Assembly (NCBI GenBank): GCA_003116875.1
Contig: BCKT01000007.1
Coordinates: forward strand, 186,001-250,000
Direction: 5' to 3'
Source: Takashimella koratensis
Lineage: Eukaryota > Basidiomycota > Tremellomycetes > Trichosporonales > Tetragoniomycetaceae
DNA: 64,000 nt
Positions 10,814-22,504 of the stretch are shown here, piece by piece. The notes beneath the pieces are model-generated. The model had not been told where the DNA came from and ran no database searches. It saw only the letters and a program-made list of their open reading frames with translations. Position numbers and translations under genes: made by a program. Within the stretch, counting starts at the first letter, position 1. Every line of letters begins with the position of its first letter.

Positions 10814-13800
10814 ATGACATCGACAATTGTCCAGCTCGGCACCGTTCGACTCGCTCTCCATGGCGACGTCCTACCGTGGCCCGAGTGGCGACCAGTCACA
10901 CCTGTCCTCCTCTCTTCTCTTCCCCTCACTACGAATGTCATCCCTGGCCACTTCGACTCATCGCAAGCGTCTGCCGGCCCTTCGTCGCAAGGCTCCACCG
11001 GTCCTTCATCTCCCCAAATCGCACGCGCGCATACCCCAGACACTTGTGAGATCCTGTCATCCCTGTCCATCTCCCGCTCCTCGGGCTTCCACGCCACATG
11101 TCGAGTTGTTGGAGAACTCGTTGTCGTTCGGATTTTCCTTGAAGCTGGGAATGCCGCCATTCGATCGTCCACCGAGAAGCGACACCTTCGATCTCTATGT
11201 GCCAAGGTCGATCGATCCTGGGATGGCGAGGAAGATACCAAAGCACTTTTGTCCATGGTGAGTCACTATCGAAGAGACCACTTAGTGCTTCTGCTCACTT
11301 TCTTCAGGACAAGGAGTTTGTCGGGATGCAAGATATCTACGCGTTGATCGAGTCGCCACCGAAGCCTAGCTTGGGGGATCAGTATTTCCCTGGTGACGAG
11401 TACGTGCTGGATCCGTTGTCGACTTACGAGAACCCCTACGGCGTGAAGACTCAGCTGCACGGGTACCAGATGGTGAGTGACGCACGCAGAGTCCATGGTC
11501 TGGTGCATTGCTCATATGCCCAGCGGTCGATAGCGCGGATGATGAAGATGGAGGTGGACCCTTCCCAGGTGGTAGACCCCGCTTTTGTGCGCCTCCCCGA
11601 GGCAGGGGAAACTGGGCGGTCAATCTATATTGACTTCGATACGATGGAGGTGCGGCTCAACCCCAGCCGCTATACGATGCCTAAAGGTGGAATCCTGTAA
11701 GTGAACTCATTCACCCAGAGCTAATCTTCAGGTGCGAACAGATGGGGTCGGGGAAAACCCTCATGTGCCTCTCCCTTATCCTGGCGACACTGCACCAACC
11801 GACATGCTTGCCTGCAGACATCTATATCTCACCATGTACAACCGACCACGCAGTCATCGAATACCCAACTGAATCTCAAGAAACACTTCGCTCCGCCATC
11901 GGTGCTTTCGACCCCTCATTTTGCTTTAATTACCGCCCTCGGACCCTCCCTTCCCTTGCCTCTCTCTGCGCCGACATTGTTGCCACCCACCGGCCGGATG
12001 CTAAGCGAGATCCCTTCATCTTCCCAACTACAAATGCGCCCCTCTCTCCAAGTGTCCGTTCGCTACTTGATCGGATGCCGGTGTACTTCAAGTTCCCAGC
12101 GCCATCAAGGCTCCCCCGTGCCGCCAAAGACATGAGAAGTGAAGAGGTGCAAAAGGTGCTGGTAACGAATACGACTTTGGTTGTTGTTCCGTCTATCCTC
12201 GTGCCGCAGTGGGAGGCGGAAGCGAAGGAGCATTTTGTCGAAGACGCTCTGAAAATATTTATTGTACCGGACAACAAGAAGTCCTTCCCATCTGTTATTG
12301 AGTTGAAGGAGTACGATGTGAGTAGTGATGTTGGCAAAATCTGACTAAAGGTTGTCTTGATGAGCTTAGAGCGTGAGTGCTTGCTATCATCCGACTGAGC
12401 CGGACTCACCGACCTTAGGTTTTAAGAGAGAGTACAAGGGCAACGACCCGAACCGCATCTACTACTCCGAGCTGCGAACGGCGAGGTGGAAACGGATCAT
12501 TCTAGGTTTGTTCATGGTGAGGGAGGTTCTGACTTCCACAGACGAAGGAAACAACGCCAACAACTCTGGAAGCGACGCAATGCGGCTCGTAGAAAGCATG
12601 AGCATAGAGCGTCGCTGGATTGTGAGCGGAAGTAAGTAGGATTGCGTCACCACGCTGACATGCAGCACCGACGACTGGTTTGAAGCAAGGGACGGAAGAC
12701 GCGATCAAGTCGTTCCTTGAATCCGAGGTGATGCGGGGGACGGAGTCGGGATCGCTCCGAAAGCCCTCAACCGACGCAGATGTGAACCCCAAACGCCAAC
12801 AGTGGTCAAAACTCGAGATCAACGATGCCGATCGTTTGTGCAACATGATCCAGGGGTTTCTCGGAGCGAACACATTTCGGACGGATAATCTGAGGTCTCT
12901 CTTGCTGCGACCACTGAGGAGTAAAGAAGGGCCGCGATTTGGTGCGGTCGAGAAGATCTCAGAGGTCATGTCGGCCATCATGGTCAAGCATCGGTGGGTT
13001 GGCTCAGCAATTCATTGTTCATGAGTCAAGAACTGATCAAGGTCCTAGGCCCGGAGAAATCGACCAAGAGGTACAGCTCCCACCCTCAAGCCTTTCTGCA
13101 ACGCTCATCAAGTTCGACCCGTGGCAGCGTCTCACCTACAACGCGCTCATGGCACTCGTCGCGAGCAACGTGTACACGTCTGAAGGCGAGGACGTCGACT
13201 ACTTCCTCCACGCGCGCAATCGAGAGGCGTATAATCAAGTCGTCGAGAACCTGCATCTCGCAAACTCGTGGCACTGCTCTCGCCATATGGACTTGGAAAA
13301 GTCAATCGAACGCACCCTTAACTACATGAACAAGAAGCAAAACTTGACGCCCAAGCACATCGACAACTTGAACGAGGCAATCGGTCATATGCGGGCGGCA
13401 CTCGACAATCCAGCTTGGGCCGAATGGATGAGCCGGTGCCATGCTTCGATACCCTACGTCCTCGGACAGGGTGTGAGCGACGCGATAAAGGACGCGTGGT
13501 CCGACAGCCCTGAGACAGGCCCCGAGTACATCGACGCAAACAGCTTGCGTATTATTCAAGACGTTGCGAGCGTTCCTGGTACGACCGAGAGGGATATCGT
13601 GATGTTGGGATGGGACGAGAGGGCGTACAAGTGTGAAGAGTTTGCCAAGTCTCTTGTCAAGGCTGAGAAGGAGTGGAAGGCGGAAATGGGACAGGTAGTG
13701 GAGGAGATTGAGGTGAAGAAGTCAAAGCAGCTTTCACCAAAGAGAAAGAAGGCGGCTCAGGGTACGAAGAGCAAAGGAAAGGGGATGAGGTCGAAACAAG

Positions 13801-15026
13801 AGGGAGGGTTTGACGAAGAGATCAAATCCAAGCTCGCAGCAGGAGATAAGGGCGAAAAGATCAACATTTCCTCGGTGCATCACAGGAAGACGCAGGTGCG
13901 AAGAGTCAAGACCAAGGACAAGCTTGACGCAAAGCTCGACGAGGCGGCTCTGAACGCTCTTGCCAATGCGTCACTGGACGAGATTAGCAGCCATGTACCG
14001 TTCGAGTTTGACGACCACGATCTACTCCCCACCCCCGTTCCACGTGTGCTGCAGACCACAACGAAATCAGCCAAGATCAATCACATGATGCGTACGATTC
14101 AGACCGCGGCCGTTGACGACAAGTTTGTGATTTTTGGGCAGAATCAAGAGCTTGCCCATTTGAAAGAGGCCCTCGACCTGGCGGGTATCGAAGCGTGATT
14201 TACTAGGAGTGAACAAAGCTGATCTATTAGCACGTACGTCGTTGCGGGAGAGGACAAAAAGTCGGCGCTGCAGAGCTTTCACAAACCCGAGATCAAAGTG
14301 TGCATGCTGGACTTGAAAGTCGCTGCCCGTGGACTGTGAGTATATCATGCATGGCACCGACTAACGCGTCGTAGCGACCTTACAATTGCGAACCGTATGA
14401 TCTTCTTTTCCCCACAATGGAGCCTCGACGTTCAAGCCCAAGCGATCAAGCGAATTCACCGAATCGGTCAGAGTCGAGCGACCACCGTTGAGATCCTCGT
14501 CACTCCTGAGACCTTTGAGGAGGAAGTCTTACGCCGTGAGCGAGGGACGAGGACGAATGACGAGGAAGTGAGGTATACGCGTAATTTGATCGAGAAGCCC
14601 AAGTTTGTGCCAATGCCGAAAGGAGAGAGGAAGGAGGAGATGTTTGAGATTCAGTTGGTACGAACACCGACTGGGTTTACCGTTCCGGTGACGACAGCGA
14701 CGGCGATGGTGGGAGAACAGGTTGCGGCCGTGGACCAAGCCGTGACGCACCCAATTCCACCGCTCACTCCGTCATCGGCCAGTACCCCGCCTTCGCTCGA
14801 TGACACACCGCTGCTGACCCCGCTTACGCCGGTAACCGAGGGTGGTATGTATCCTGCTGGATTTCAAGTCGCCGTAGGACCGAGCACGCCTGGACCCGCT
14901 GTCAAGGTGGCTAAAAATGGTCGACAGTGGGAAGATGCGAATATGGGAGAAAAGCAAGTGGACAGCCAAAAGGGTCAGGAAGAAGCCCCGAGGCCGAAGA
15001 AGAAGGCGCGGTTCGCGGATGAGTGA
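10814..15026 (+). CDS. Divergent SNF2-family ATPase/helicase-like protein
   Basis: Eleven exons (10814-11257, 11308-11472, 11524-11696, 11732-12317, 12351-12372, 12419-12505, 12542-12631, 12666-12993, 13049-14194, 14231-14335, 14375-15026) give 1265 residues. The motif order matches SNF2 ATPases: QLHGYQMRSIARMM, Walker A in LCEQMGSGKTL, VVVPSILVPQWEAE, motif II as RIILDEGNN, motif III in WIVSGTPTTGL, then a long charged Lys-rich insert, KFVIFGQNQEL, motif V ARGLDLTIANRMIF and motif VI QAIKRIHRIGQSR. Such proteins remodel chromatin or DNA-protein complexes in the nucleus using ATP. Motif II is DEGN rather than DEAH/DEGH. I cannot place it in a named SNF2 subfamily. A Rad5-like origin is possible, but I see no RING finger between the lobes. 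The start lies next to the assembly gap, so an upstream exon may be missing. Confidence 0.85.
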
Positions 15027-15382
15027 GTCGCTGAGCGAGAGCAGCGTTGAAGGGAGGATTCTACGAAAAGGAGTCTTGATCCCGTCATTAGATGATGTCC
15101 AGAGGTCATCGTTGTGTTCAAAATCCTGTATGGTCTATCAGTGTTGTACCATTCTTTATGTCGATCTCGGTGCTGCATGGGTCATGGGTCTGGAATGAAT
15201 GCATCTATATGTATCTGCTATCAGGGACTCAATCGGACACGAGCGATGAAACGAGAAAGAGTGAGTCAAGAGGCGTGGTCTAAGCTACAGAAGGAGTCAA
15301 TCGAGTCGAGGAGAGGGGCACAGAGAGGGGCAACTGTAGTGTAGTGGTCGAATGCGTTGAGGTAGTCAAGGACTAGGTTCTA

Positions 15383-15931
15383 CTAGTACTTGGACTTGAC
15401 GTCCTCGCCGTACCCGACAGCGCGACGAGGAGGGGGCGGGGCAGAGTAGTACGACGGGGGCTGGTAATAAGCCTGCTGGTCGACGTATCGCCTTTCGCGA
15501 GGGTCGTGCTTATTCTCGTAACCTCCTTCGTAGCTATCGTAGTCGTCGTAGCCTTGACCATTCCCGTTCGCGTAGCCGGTTCCATTCCCGAACGGGTTGT
15601 TGCTCTGGACCCGTCGAGGTGGGTAATTGCTGTTGTTGTTGTACCCGTTCCCGTAGTTGTTGTTGTTGTTACCCTGCCATCCGTCGTTGGGGTACCCACC
15701 GCCGTTGGAGTTCTGCGGGCAGTGAGGGCAGTTGCAACGAGGGTGCTGAGGAACGGAAACTACGGACGAGTCGACGAGAGCAGGGGAAGAGTTTGATTTG
15801 GAGCCGCCGCCGAGGAGGCCTGAAGGGAGAGCGGAAGGAAGAGAGGTACCGGTACGTTCCATGTGGTTCGTCACCATCTTGACGGCGGTGAGAGCGGTGC
15901 CGGCGCCGATAGCGGTCTTAATAAGGCCCAT
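15383..15931 (-). CDS. Small Asn/Gly/Tyr/Pro-rich protein, unrecognised
   Basis: A 182-residue intronless frame. I start it at MGLIKTAIGAGTALTAVKMV because this gives a compact hydrophobic, Gly/Ala-rich N-terminus; an earlier in-frame start adds a Pro/His-rich stretch. A Cys pair cluster (CNCPHC) follows, then runs of Asn with Tyr and Gly and finally Pro-rich PPPPRRAVGYGEDVKSKY. The composition resembles prion-like or scaffold proteins. No domain is recognised and no function is claimed. Its neighbour, the SNF2 gene, is convergent. Confidence 0.5.
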   Translation of the reverse strand: MGLIKTAIGAGTALTAVKMVTNHMERTGTSLPSALPSGLLGGGSKSNSSPALVDSSVVSVPQHPRCNCPHCPQNSNGGGYPNDGWQGNNNNNYGNGYNNNSNYPPRRVQSNNPFGNGTGYANGNGQGYDDYDSYEGGYENKHDPRERRYVDQQAYYQPPSYYSAPPPPRRAVGYGEDVKSKY

Positions 15932-16709
15932 TGTCCTGTGTTCGGCTTGGTGTAGGAGGTGGTAAGGTAGAAGTGGGTGTGGTGATGGGAGGGTGAGGGA
16001 CTCGAAGGGACGGTGAATTGGAGTGTGAGGAGGTAGTTTGTGAGGGGTAGAATAGAGTGTTGGTTCAGCTGTGGAGAGCAATGAACAGACTAAGGGCTGT
16101 GAAGCTGTGAAGCTGTTTTGTTGTATTAGAACAGTTGGTTTGATGAGACGTGTTGAGCGTCAATCAAAGTCAGTATTTATACCTTGTCAGACCACCATCA
16201 GTCACACTGGTCTAGCGAGCACGGAGCGAGGGAGGAACAGAGTCGCTCCAGAGGCAATCATGACAAGTACAGTGGTAACTGCGGTGACAGTGGTCGGTTC
16301 AGATGCAGACGAGAGGGGAGCCGAGAATATCGGTAGGATCTGTAGGTTGGATCGGAATCAAAAGCTGGAACCGGTGGACGGGAAGCGGTGGGTGGGAACC
16401 GGGACTTGGGAAGCGGAAGATGACGGAGACAAAAAAAGAATCAAAGCAAAAAGATTCGAATCCGTCGGTTGCCATTTCGCTTTCGGGTCAAGATGTCTAC
16501 GGTGTAAAGCTTCAGCGCGGCATGTCTCACAGCGTCCCGACCGTAACCATCAAACTTTGAATGCCAACGACCGCCATAACTCTCTCGCTTCCTCGCGACC
16601 ATCAATCGCATACAGGTTATCCAATTCGCAACATCTCTTGTTCCAACAAAGCGCAGAACGCAACGTACGTGCTCTAAGAGACTGACCGTTTCGCCCAAAA
16701 AGGGATATC
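15932..16709. other. Intergenic stretch
   Basis: No gene is supported between the Asn/Gly/Tyr-rich protein and the tRNA-Ser. The stretch contains the presumed promoter of the former. Near 16440-16560 there is a B-box-like ATTCGAATC element on the minus strand followed by a T run, but no convincing tRNA cloverleaf. Confidence 0.4.
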
Positions 16710-16824
16710 GACAAAGGCACGGTTCGAACGTACGCGGCAGATGCCACTTGATTGGTAATAAAAATCCCCAAAGGAAAACCTCTAAAATTCAAGTCAAGCT
16801 CCTTAACCACTCGGACACTTTGTC
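16710..16824 (-). tRNA. tRNA-Ser (anticodon TGA) with intron
   Basis: The minus strand folds as a class II tRNA: acceptor GACAAAG/CTTTGTC, D-stem TCC/GGA, anticodon stem CTTGA/TCAAG around loop CTTGAA, a long variable arm with GGCA/TGCC, and a T-arm GTACG-TTCGAAC-CGTGC. The anticodon TGA reads UCA serine codons. About 34 nt of intron interrupt the loop after base 37, leaving a mature tRNA of about 80 nt. All stems pair well. Confidence 0.88.
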
Positions 16825-17661
16825 TTTCGAAACCAGAATGGAAAATGTCTGACCAGTCGAACAACGAGCGGTTCGCCGGGCAAGATGAAAGAACGATCTT
16901 GGGACGGGTTCGCGAATGGTCGAACCGGTCGCTTTGGATGAGAATAGAATGACTAGCGAGGGCTTAATTAACCCAAAGGAGGCAAGGAGGGCACATAGCC
17001 TGTGATGGTCACCGTCGGCCCGAGTTAGATGGTATCAGGATGAGAGTGAAAGTGTCGGTTTGTGACCAACGGCGGTTAAGGTTTTGGTTTCAGGGAGACT
17101 ATTAACCCCGGCTAGTCCCTCGTCGCAACCGGATGCGGTTGACCGATTATTAACCGTCATTGAACCATCTCATACGTCACTGTATGACATGACTCACCGT
17201 CCCAACAGTCACAGTCCAAGTGCTATCCGTCGACAGGAACGCCGATGGGGCTCTAGCCGAACCGGGACGGTTGAGGTCAAGCGCAAGGTCTGGGCGTAGG
17301 GCGTGAGCGAGGACGAGACTCAAAGGAAGACCTTGCGGGGAGCCGGGGCGGCCTTGGCGGTTGCCCAGGTGGAGCTCCAAGGCCAAGACGCCAGGTCCGG
17401 GTGACGCAACGAAAGGAAAGCACGAGGGGAGTCAAGCATAAGCGAGAGGTAATGAATAACACGAGACGAAAGATGGAGTCGTGTGCTGGCCCGGACCGGA
17501 TCCAGAAGATTTTGAACAGGTCGCATGTCAATATGAGATGCACGTACTGCTCTGTGGTTTATATACCTGCTGACCATCTTCCCAACATTCTCCAACCTCG
17601 CTCTACCCCTTCATAGCCTTCCTCGCCGTCCTGCTTGTGCACCAGCTGGCTTCCACTCATC
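16825..17661. other. Intergenic stretch upstream of the trehalase gene
   Basis: No supported gene. It holds the 5' flank of the tRNA-Ser and the promoter of the secreted trehalase, which has a pyrimidine-rich leader just before the start codon. Confidence 0.4.
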
Positions 17662-20600
17662 ATGCCTGGCGAACTCTGGCATTCCTTGGCCCTCCTGGGG
17701 CTAGTACTTACGTCCACCTCTCTGGTCAACGGGCAGAATGTCACCTCCACCGGCGCGCAGTCGTTCTCTGCGACTCCTGTATCGACGTCCGTACCCGCCC
17801 CGACCACTCCGCTGAACAGCTCGGTCATTGGGCAGGGACTCTACCCACCCTTGCAAGGTGAATACCGGCGTTGACAGGATCGGGTAGTGGAGGCTGATGC
17901 CCCGCAGCATGGTGCAATGGAGCGATGAACGATACGTTCTGCCCCGGTGTGGTGAGTTTGCCAACGGCTTTAGCATCTTCAAAAAGCTGCTAGAGGAGAC
18001 TGTGAGGTGGAGAATAACAGACCCGTAGCTGTTGCAAAACGTCGAACTGAGCGGCATCTATAGCGACTCCAAGGTAGGTCGCGGTCACGGCTCGACCGAA
18101 ATCCGATGGCATGCTAGTGATGATGCTGATGAGTCCTGTAGACATTTCCTGACAAGGTACGTTGCACCAAGACTATCACGCTCCCTGTGCTCGTCAATAG
18201 CCATAGCTCACCCATACCAGCCCACAGTCGGGACTCTCAACGACACGCTGGCAGCGTTCGCAGCACTCCCTGCAAACGTCACTGTCGGTGATATTGAGCA
18301 GTTCGTGGACCAGTACTCTGTTAGTGTTCCAGTCCTGCAAGGAGTATATACTGACACAAGTAGCAAGGAGAAGGCCTTGAGCTTGAACAAATTCCGATTG
18401 AGGGATTCAACCCTACCCCTGCGATACTGAACGATGTAACCGACCCAATGTACAAGGGCTGGGTCAGTATCGTCCACAGCTACTGGCAGCTGCTCATTAG
18501 GTGTGTCTCGAAAGGTGTAAACGAGGGAGCTGCTGCTAACGCGGGTATGCCTTGCCATAGGCAAACCAACCAGAGCGCTGTATGCCAGCCAGGAGTCTGC
18601 GAGAGCTCGCTCATCCCACTCAACAACACCATTGTCGTCCCTGGCGGCCGGTACCGAGAGGTCTACTACTGGGACAGGTAAGCGCTGGGAATAGGGTTGG
18701 AAGAGGTCGCTTAGGCTGACACTCGTGGTCAGCTTTTGGATCCTGACTGGCCTCCTCGAGTCAGAGTTATACGTGTACGCAAATGACCTTTTGCAAAACT
18801 TTATGGACCTAATCGAGGTGAGTAGGTCGGCTTGGAAGACAGAACCGTGCTAATCAATCAAGCAATACGGTTTCCTCCCCAACGGTGGACGGTTAGTGAA
18901 CTCGGCTACGTCAAGACTTGTGCTGATTCGTTGTCTAGCAAGTACTACCTTGACAGGTCACAGCCACCCGTGTTTGTCCAGATGGTCAACACGTACGTAC
19001 AATACACTGGGAACACGACGGTCCTCGCCCGTGCTCTGCCGATCCTCTCGGTAAGTGTATTTCATCCCCACTGGCTTACACTCAGGCCGAGCTCGCGTGG
19101 TGGCAGGCAAACAGGACGATCAACGTCACCTCTCCGTACACGGGGAAGCAGTACACCGTCGCACACTTCGCCGTGAACAACTCGGCCCCGCGTCCCGAGG
19201 GCTACGTAGAAGACTTTACCACAGTCATGGGCGCATCCCCGGCACTGAATGACTCGGCTCGTGCGGCACTCTACGCAGAGCTCGCGTCCGGCGCAGAGAC
19301 GGGCTGGGACTACTCGTCCAGGTGGTGCATGCAGCCGCTGCTGAATGTCTCTGACAACGACCCGGCATTGAGAACGCTGAACACCCGAGCGGTCGTCCCA
19401 GTTGACTTGAACTCGCTCCTCGCTGGTGACCACGCGTTGGTGAGTTTGACAACGCATTGAAATCCCTGTACTCCTAACTATCGTCCCAGCTCGCGTCACT
19501 GTACGAGCTCTACGCCAACTCGAGCAACACCACCAATTCATCCACCACCTCAATGGTCAGCTACCACCGTTCCCTCGCTTCCAACTACTCTTCGGCGGTC
19601 CTCGACCTGCACTGGGACCCAACCAAGCTCTACTTTTACGACTTCAACACTACTTCCAATGGGCGAAGCGACATCTACACCCCCGCGGGACTCTGGCCGC
19701 TGTGGCAGAACATCACACCTCCGGGGCTCCAAGGCAATGAGACAGCTGCCCTGGGAGTGGTCAGTGGGATGAGGTACTTGCTGGGCAAGTATGCAGGGAT
19801 CCCAACAGTGGCGTCGTTGTTGTACACAGGATTGCAGTGGGACTTTCCAAACTCGTGGCCTCCTCATGTTTGTAAGTGACTCAAGCGGGGCTGTATTCAG
19901 GCTTCGGCTGGTGAAGAGTTGACATCACCCCTCGTCCCTCGAAGATACCTCGATCAAGGCATTCGAGACCCTCCAGCGCCTGGTCCCCAACACTACCATC
20001 CTATCAAATATCACCGCGTCATTCACAGATGTTACAGCCGGCCAACTTGGCCTGAACGAAACCGATCTCCAGCCCCAGCCGGCTTCGACGATCGGGAACA
20101 CGAGTCTTCAGACTCAAGAGGCCGTGGGCAAGTCGTGGCCCCTCGCACTGAGCATCGAGCTTGCTAATAGGTAACTTCATGGGCTGTACGCCAGGCGAGG
20201 TTTCAGAGGAAAGCTGACACATTGCCAGGTACATGTCGTCAAGCTTCTGCACGTGGTACTCGTGAGTAACGCGTCTGAAATAATAATCAAGGTAGTCGTT
20301 GGACTATGCTGACTTCCTCTTGCTTTCCTGACCACCCTTAGAACCGGTGGAGAGATTGAAGGACTCTTGACGCAGCTCCCGTTGTCCGACCTCAACTCGA
20401 CTGGCACCTATACCGCCGGTCAGACAGGTGTCATGTTTGAGAAAGTGAGGTTCTTCAAGCGGTCAAGGCAAACACCGAGCTGACATACCTAGTTCAACGT
20501 GACCGACCCTGATGCAGCGGGTGGTGGAGGCGAGGTGAGTTTGTCTTGGGTGTCTGTACGCAGAAAGACTGACCATGGTGACCCAGTACACCGTCCAAAT

Positions 20601-20870
20601 CGGATTCGGATGGACCAATGGCGTTGGTAAGTCGCCTTACAATCCCGCCCGACCTCAACTAATCCCTACCTCACAGTCCTTTGGCTCGCTGGTAACTTTG
20701 GAGCGTACTTGCCATCTCCGACTTGCCCGCTCATCCCGATCATCGAAATCGAGAATGGGAGAAACGTCACATCGTACGCCAACGGAACAATGACTGTCAA
20801 CGCCACAAGCGGAGTGGAAAATGTTACTGCCGCCAAAGTGTTCCAAGGGTATAGGATTCCCAGGAAGTAA
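17662..20870 (+). CDS. Secreted GH37 trehalase
   Basis: Eighteen exons (17662-17857, 17908-17951, 18029-18073, 18142-18156, 18221-18319, 18364-18500, 18561-18677, 18733-18817, 18863-18891, 18939-19050, 19086-19439, 19490-19871, 19945-20170, 20229-20261, 20342-20444, 20493-20534, 20587-20626, 20677-20870) sum to 750 residues. Both GH37 signatures are present: PGGRYREVYYWDSFW and QWDFPNSWPPH. Further family blocks are IYSDSKTFPDKP, GFLPNGGRKYYLDRSQPP, ETGWDYSSRW and VPVDLNSLL. The enzyme hydrolyses trehalose to two glucoses. The N-terminus WHSLALLGLVLTSTSLVNGQ is a signal peptide. Many Asn-x-Ser/Thr sites occur and the Ca-binding N-terminal region of cytosolic neutral trehalase is absent, so it should act outside the cell or in the wall or vacuole. 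Exon 4 has only 15 nt. The donors of exons 5 and 9 (GTTAGT) are the weakest calls. Confidence 0.93.
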
Positions 20871-22504
20871 AGAAGGGTTGCAGGCGGGTATCGGTAGTGT
20901 TATAATATGGCGGAAGGATGTGGACTGTCCTTGTGGACTGACAATGTGTATCCGAAGTGCATCGAATAGTTGAAAGAATGGGAGGAAAGGAAGTGAAACG
21001 AAACGACTGTACCTGTAGCCCCAATGCCACTTTGCGACTGTTGAAAGCCGGATAAATCGAAAAATAATCGGAGATCAACAACACCTCTCAACTCGGTCTC
21101 ATCCTTTCACCCTCTCCCCGACCGATCCAACTCTACTCACGGCTGCAAAGGGGCAAGGGGGGCAAGGGCGATTGGGTGACCGCGGTGGTGACCGTCACCC
21201 GCGATCATGTACTTGCCGCATCCGGCGACTGAAGACCGGCGGAAGGAGGGTTGGTTGTTTGTGGTGTAGGCGTCGGGTGGTTGGTTGTCAATCGCCAATG
21301 TTGATGTTGATGGGGATTGATCAGTCAACACTTGATCTCTGCTGCTCCGCTGTCGCTGCCTCTGCTCGACTCACCCTCTCCCCCTCGTGTACACTCCTGC
21401 CGTCGATTGCATCATCTCGACTCCGTCTGCCTCTGCTGCCTGCTGCCTGCTGCCTGCTGCCTGCTCCCTTCCTTGGCCGACCGCGACTGATTTCTTTCCC
21501 CGACCCCTTGGACCCCTCCTTTGCCCGTTGGTTGACTGACCAAACCATGGCTCCACTCACCGTACACCGTTCACTCGCTCACCACCACTCACCCTCTTCC
21601 AGTCTCCACTCTTCCATCCTCACCATCCCTCACCCCCATCCCACTCTCTCACTCTCACTCACGACCGTTCACGACTCCGACGACCTTCACGTTCCCACTG
21701 TACATCCCACTCACGACGAACGACGACCGCGATCTCACTCACAACACAGACGCCTGATTTCGACCCACTCAACCGTCCGTCCAGCTCATCATCAAGCGGC
21801 CGGATCGTCCTCTCCACACATCAACACATCCTCCTTCACACATCTATCCCCACATCGGACCCATCCTCATCCTTCCACCACCTCTGGACTAACACATCCG
21901 CCTACACAAACCGCATCGACCTTGGGGTGAAGCAACAGAGACAAGCAACCAGGTAAGCACAGCCGCCGAGGTCTTCCCCCGATGGGGAGGGTGGAACAGT
22001 CACTCAACGTTGACGTCTGCTCCACAGCTTTCGAAGGTAGTCGCAAACATCGCCGCTATCTCTTTGTCGTTTGTCCATTCTCTCATCTCTTCTTCGATTC
22101 AGCTCTCTCCCCCATCCCAATTCACGCCGCTCGTTACGACTCGCCAACGACTCGATTTTGACCTCCATCGGTGGCTCCCTGCTCTCGGATGTGATCGACC
22201 ACCACCTCCCACCCCCACTCACGACCGTTTACGACTTTACGATTCTCCACGTCTCACGCTTACGCTTGCGCTCACGCCCACGTCCACGATACCTCAGCTG
22301 TCAGCCATCACTCCTACCGACGCCCTGGCTGTACTTTCCCCTTTCCACACTTGATCATCACGACTGTACGCCCATCGACCGCGAGTAAACATCACTTGAT
22401 CGGGCGCCCTCCTTGACTCGCTCACGACCACTTACGACCACAATCTTCCCCCTCTCCCTCCCCTACCCCTGCGCTTATACATATACGTCCACTCACGACC
22501 CACC
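20871..22504. promoter_or_regulatory. Long pyrimidine-rich leader/promoter with probable 5' UTR intron
   Basis: This 1.6-kb stretch precedes the gene at 22505. From about 21560 to 22500 it is strongly C/T-rich with many CTCAC and CACGAC words. A perfect-looking intron, GTAAGC at 21953 to an AG at 22027, suggests a spliced 5' untranslated region. A Ser/His/Pro-rich open frame crosses the area but looks compositional. Before 21100 lies the trehalase 3' flank. Confidence 0.45.
21433..21466. repeat. TGCTGCC heptamer microsatellite
   Basis: About four tandem copies of a 7-base unit (TGCTGCC) lie in the leader upstream of the gene at 22505. A 7-base period is unusual for a leader and would shift frame if translated, which supports a non-coding role. 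Confidence 0.8.

Noticed and set aside
10252..11256. Long minus-strand frame spanning the assembly gap
   Set aside because: It exists only because poly-G and N read through without stops, and the plus strand carries the SNF2 coding sequence there.
16430..16560. Possible third tRNA or Pol III gene on the minus strand
   Set aside because: A B-box-like word and a T run are present, but acceptor, D and T stems do not pair in any arrangement I tried.
21172..21930. Ser/His/Pro-rich frame of about 250 codons
   Set aside because: Its composition follows from the C/T-rich leader; there is no ATG start in good context and an intron interrupts the downstream part.
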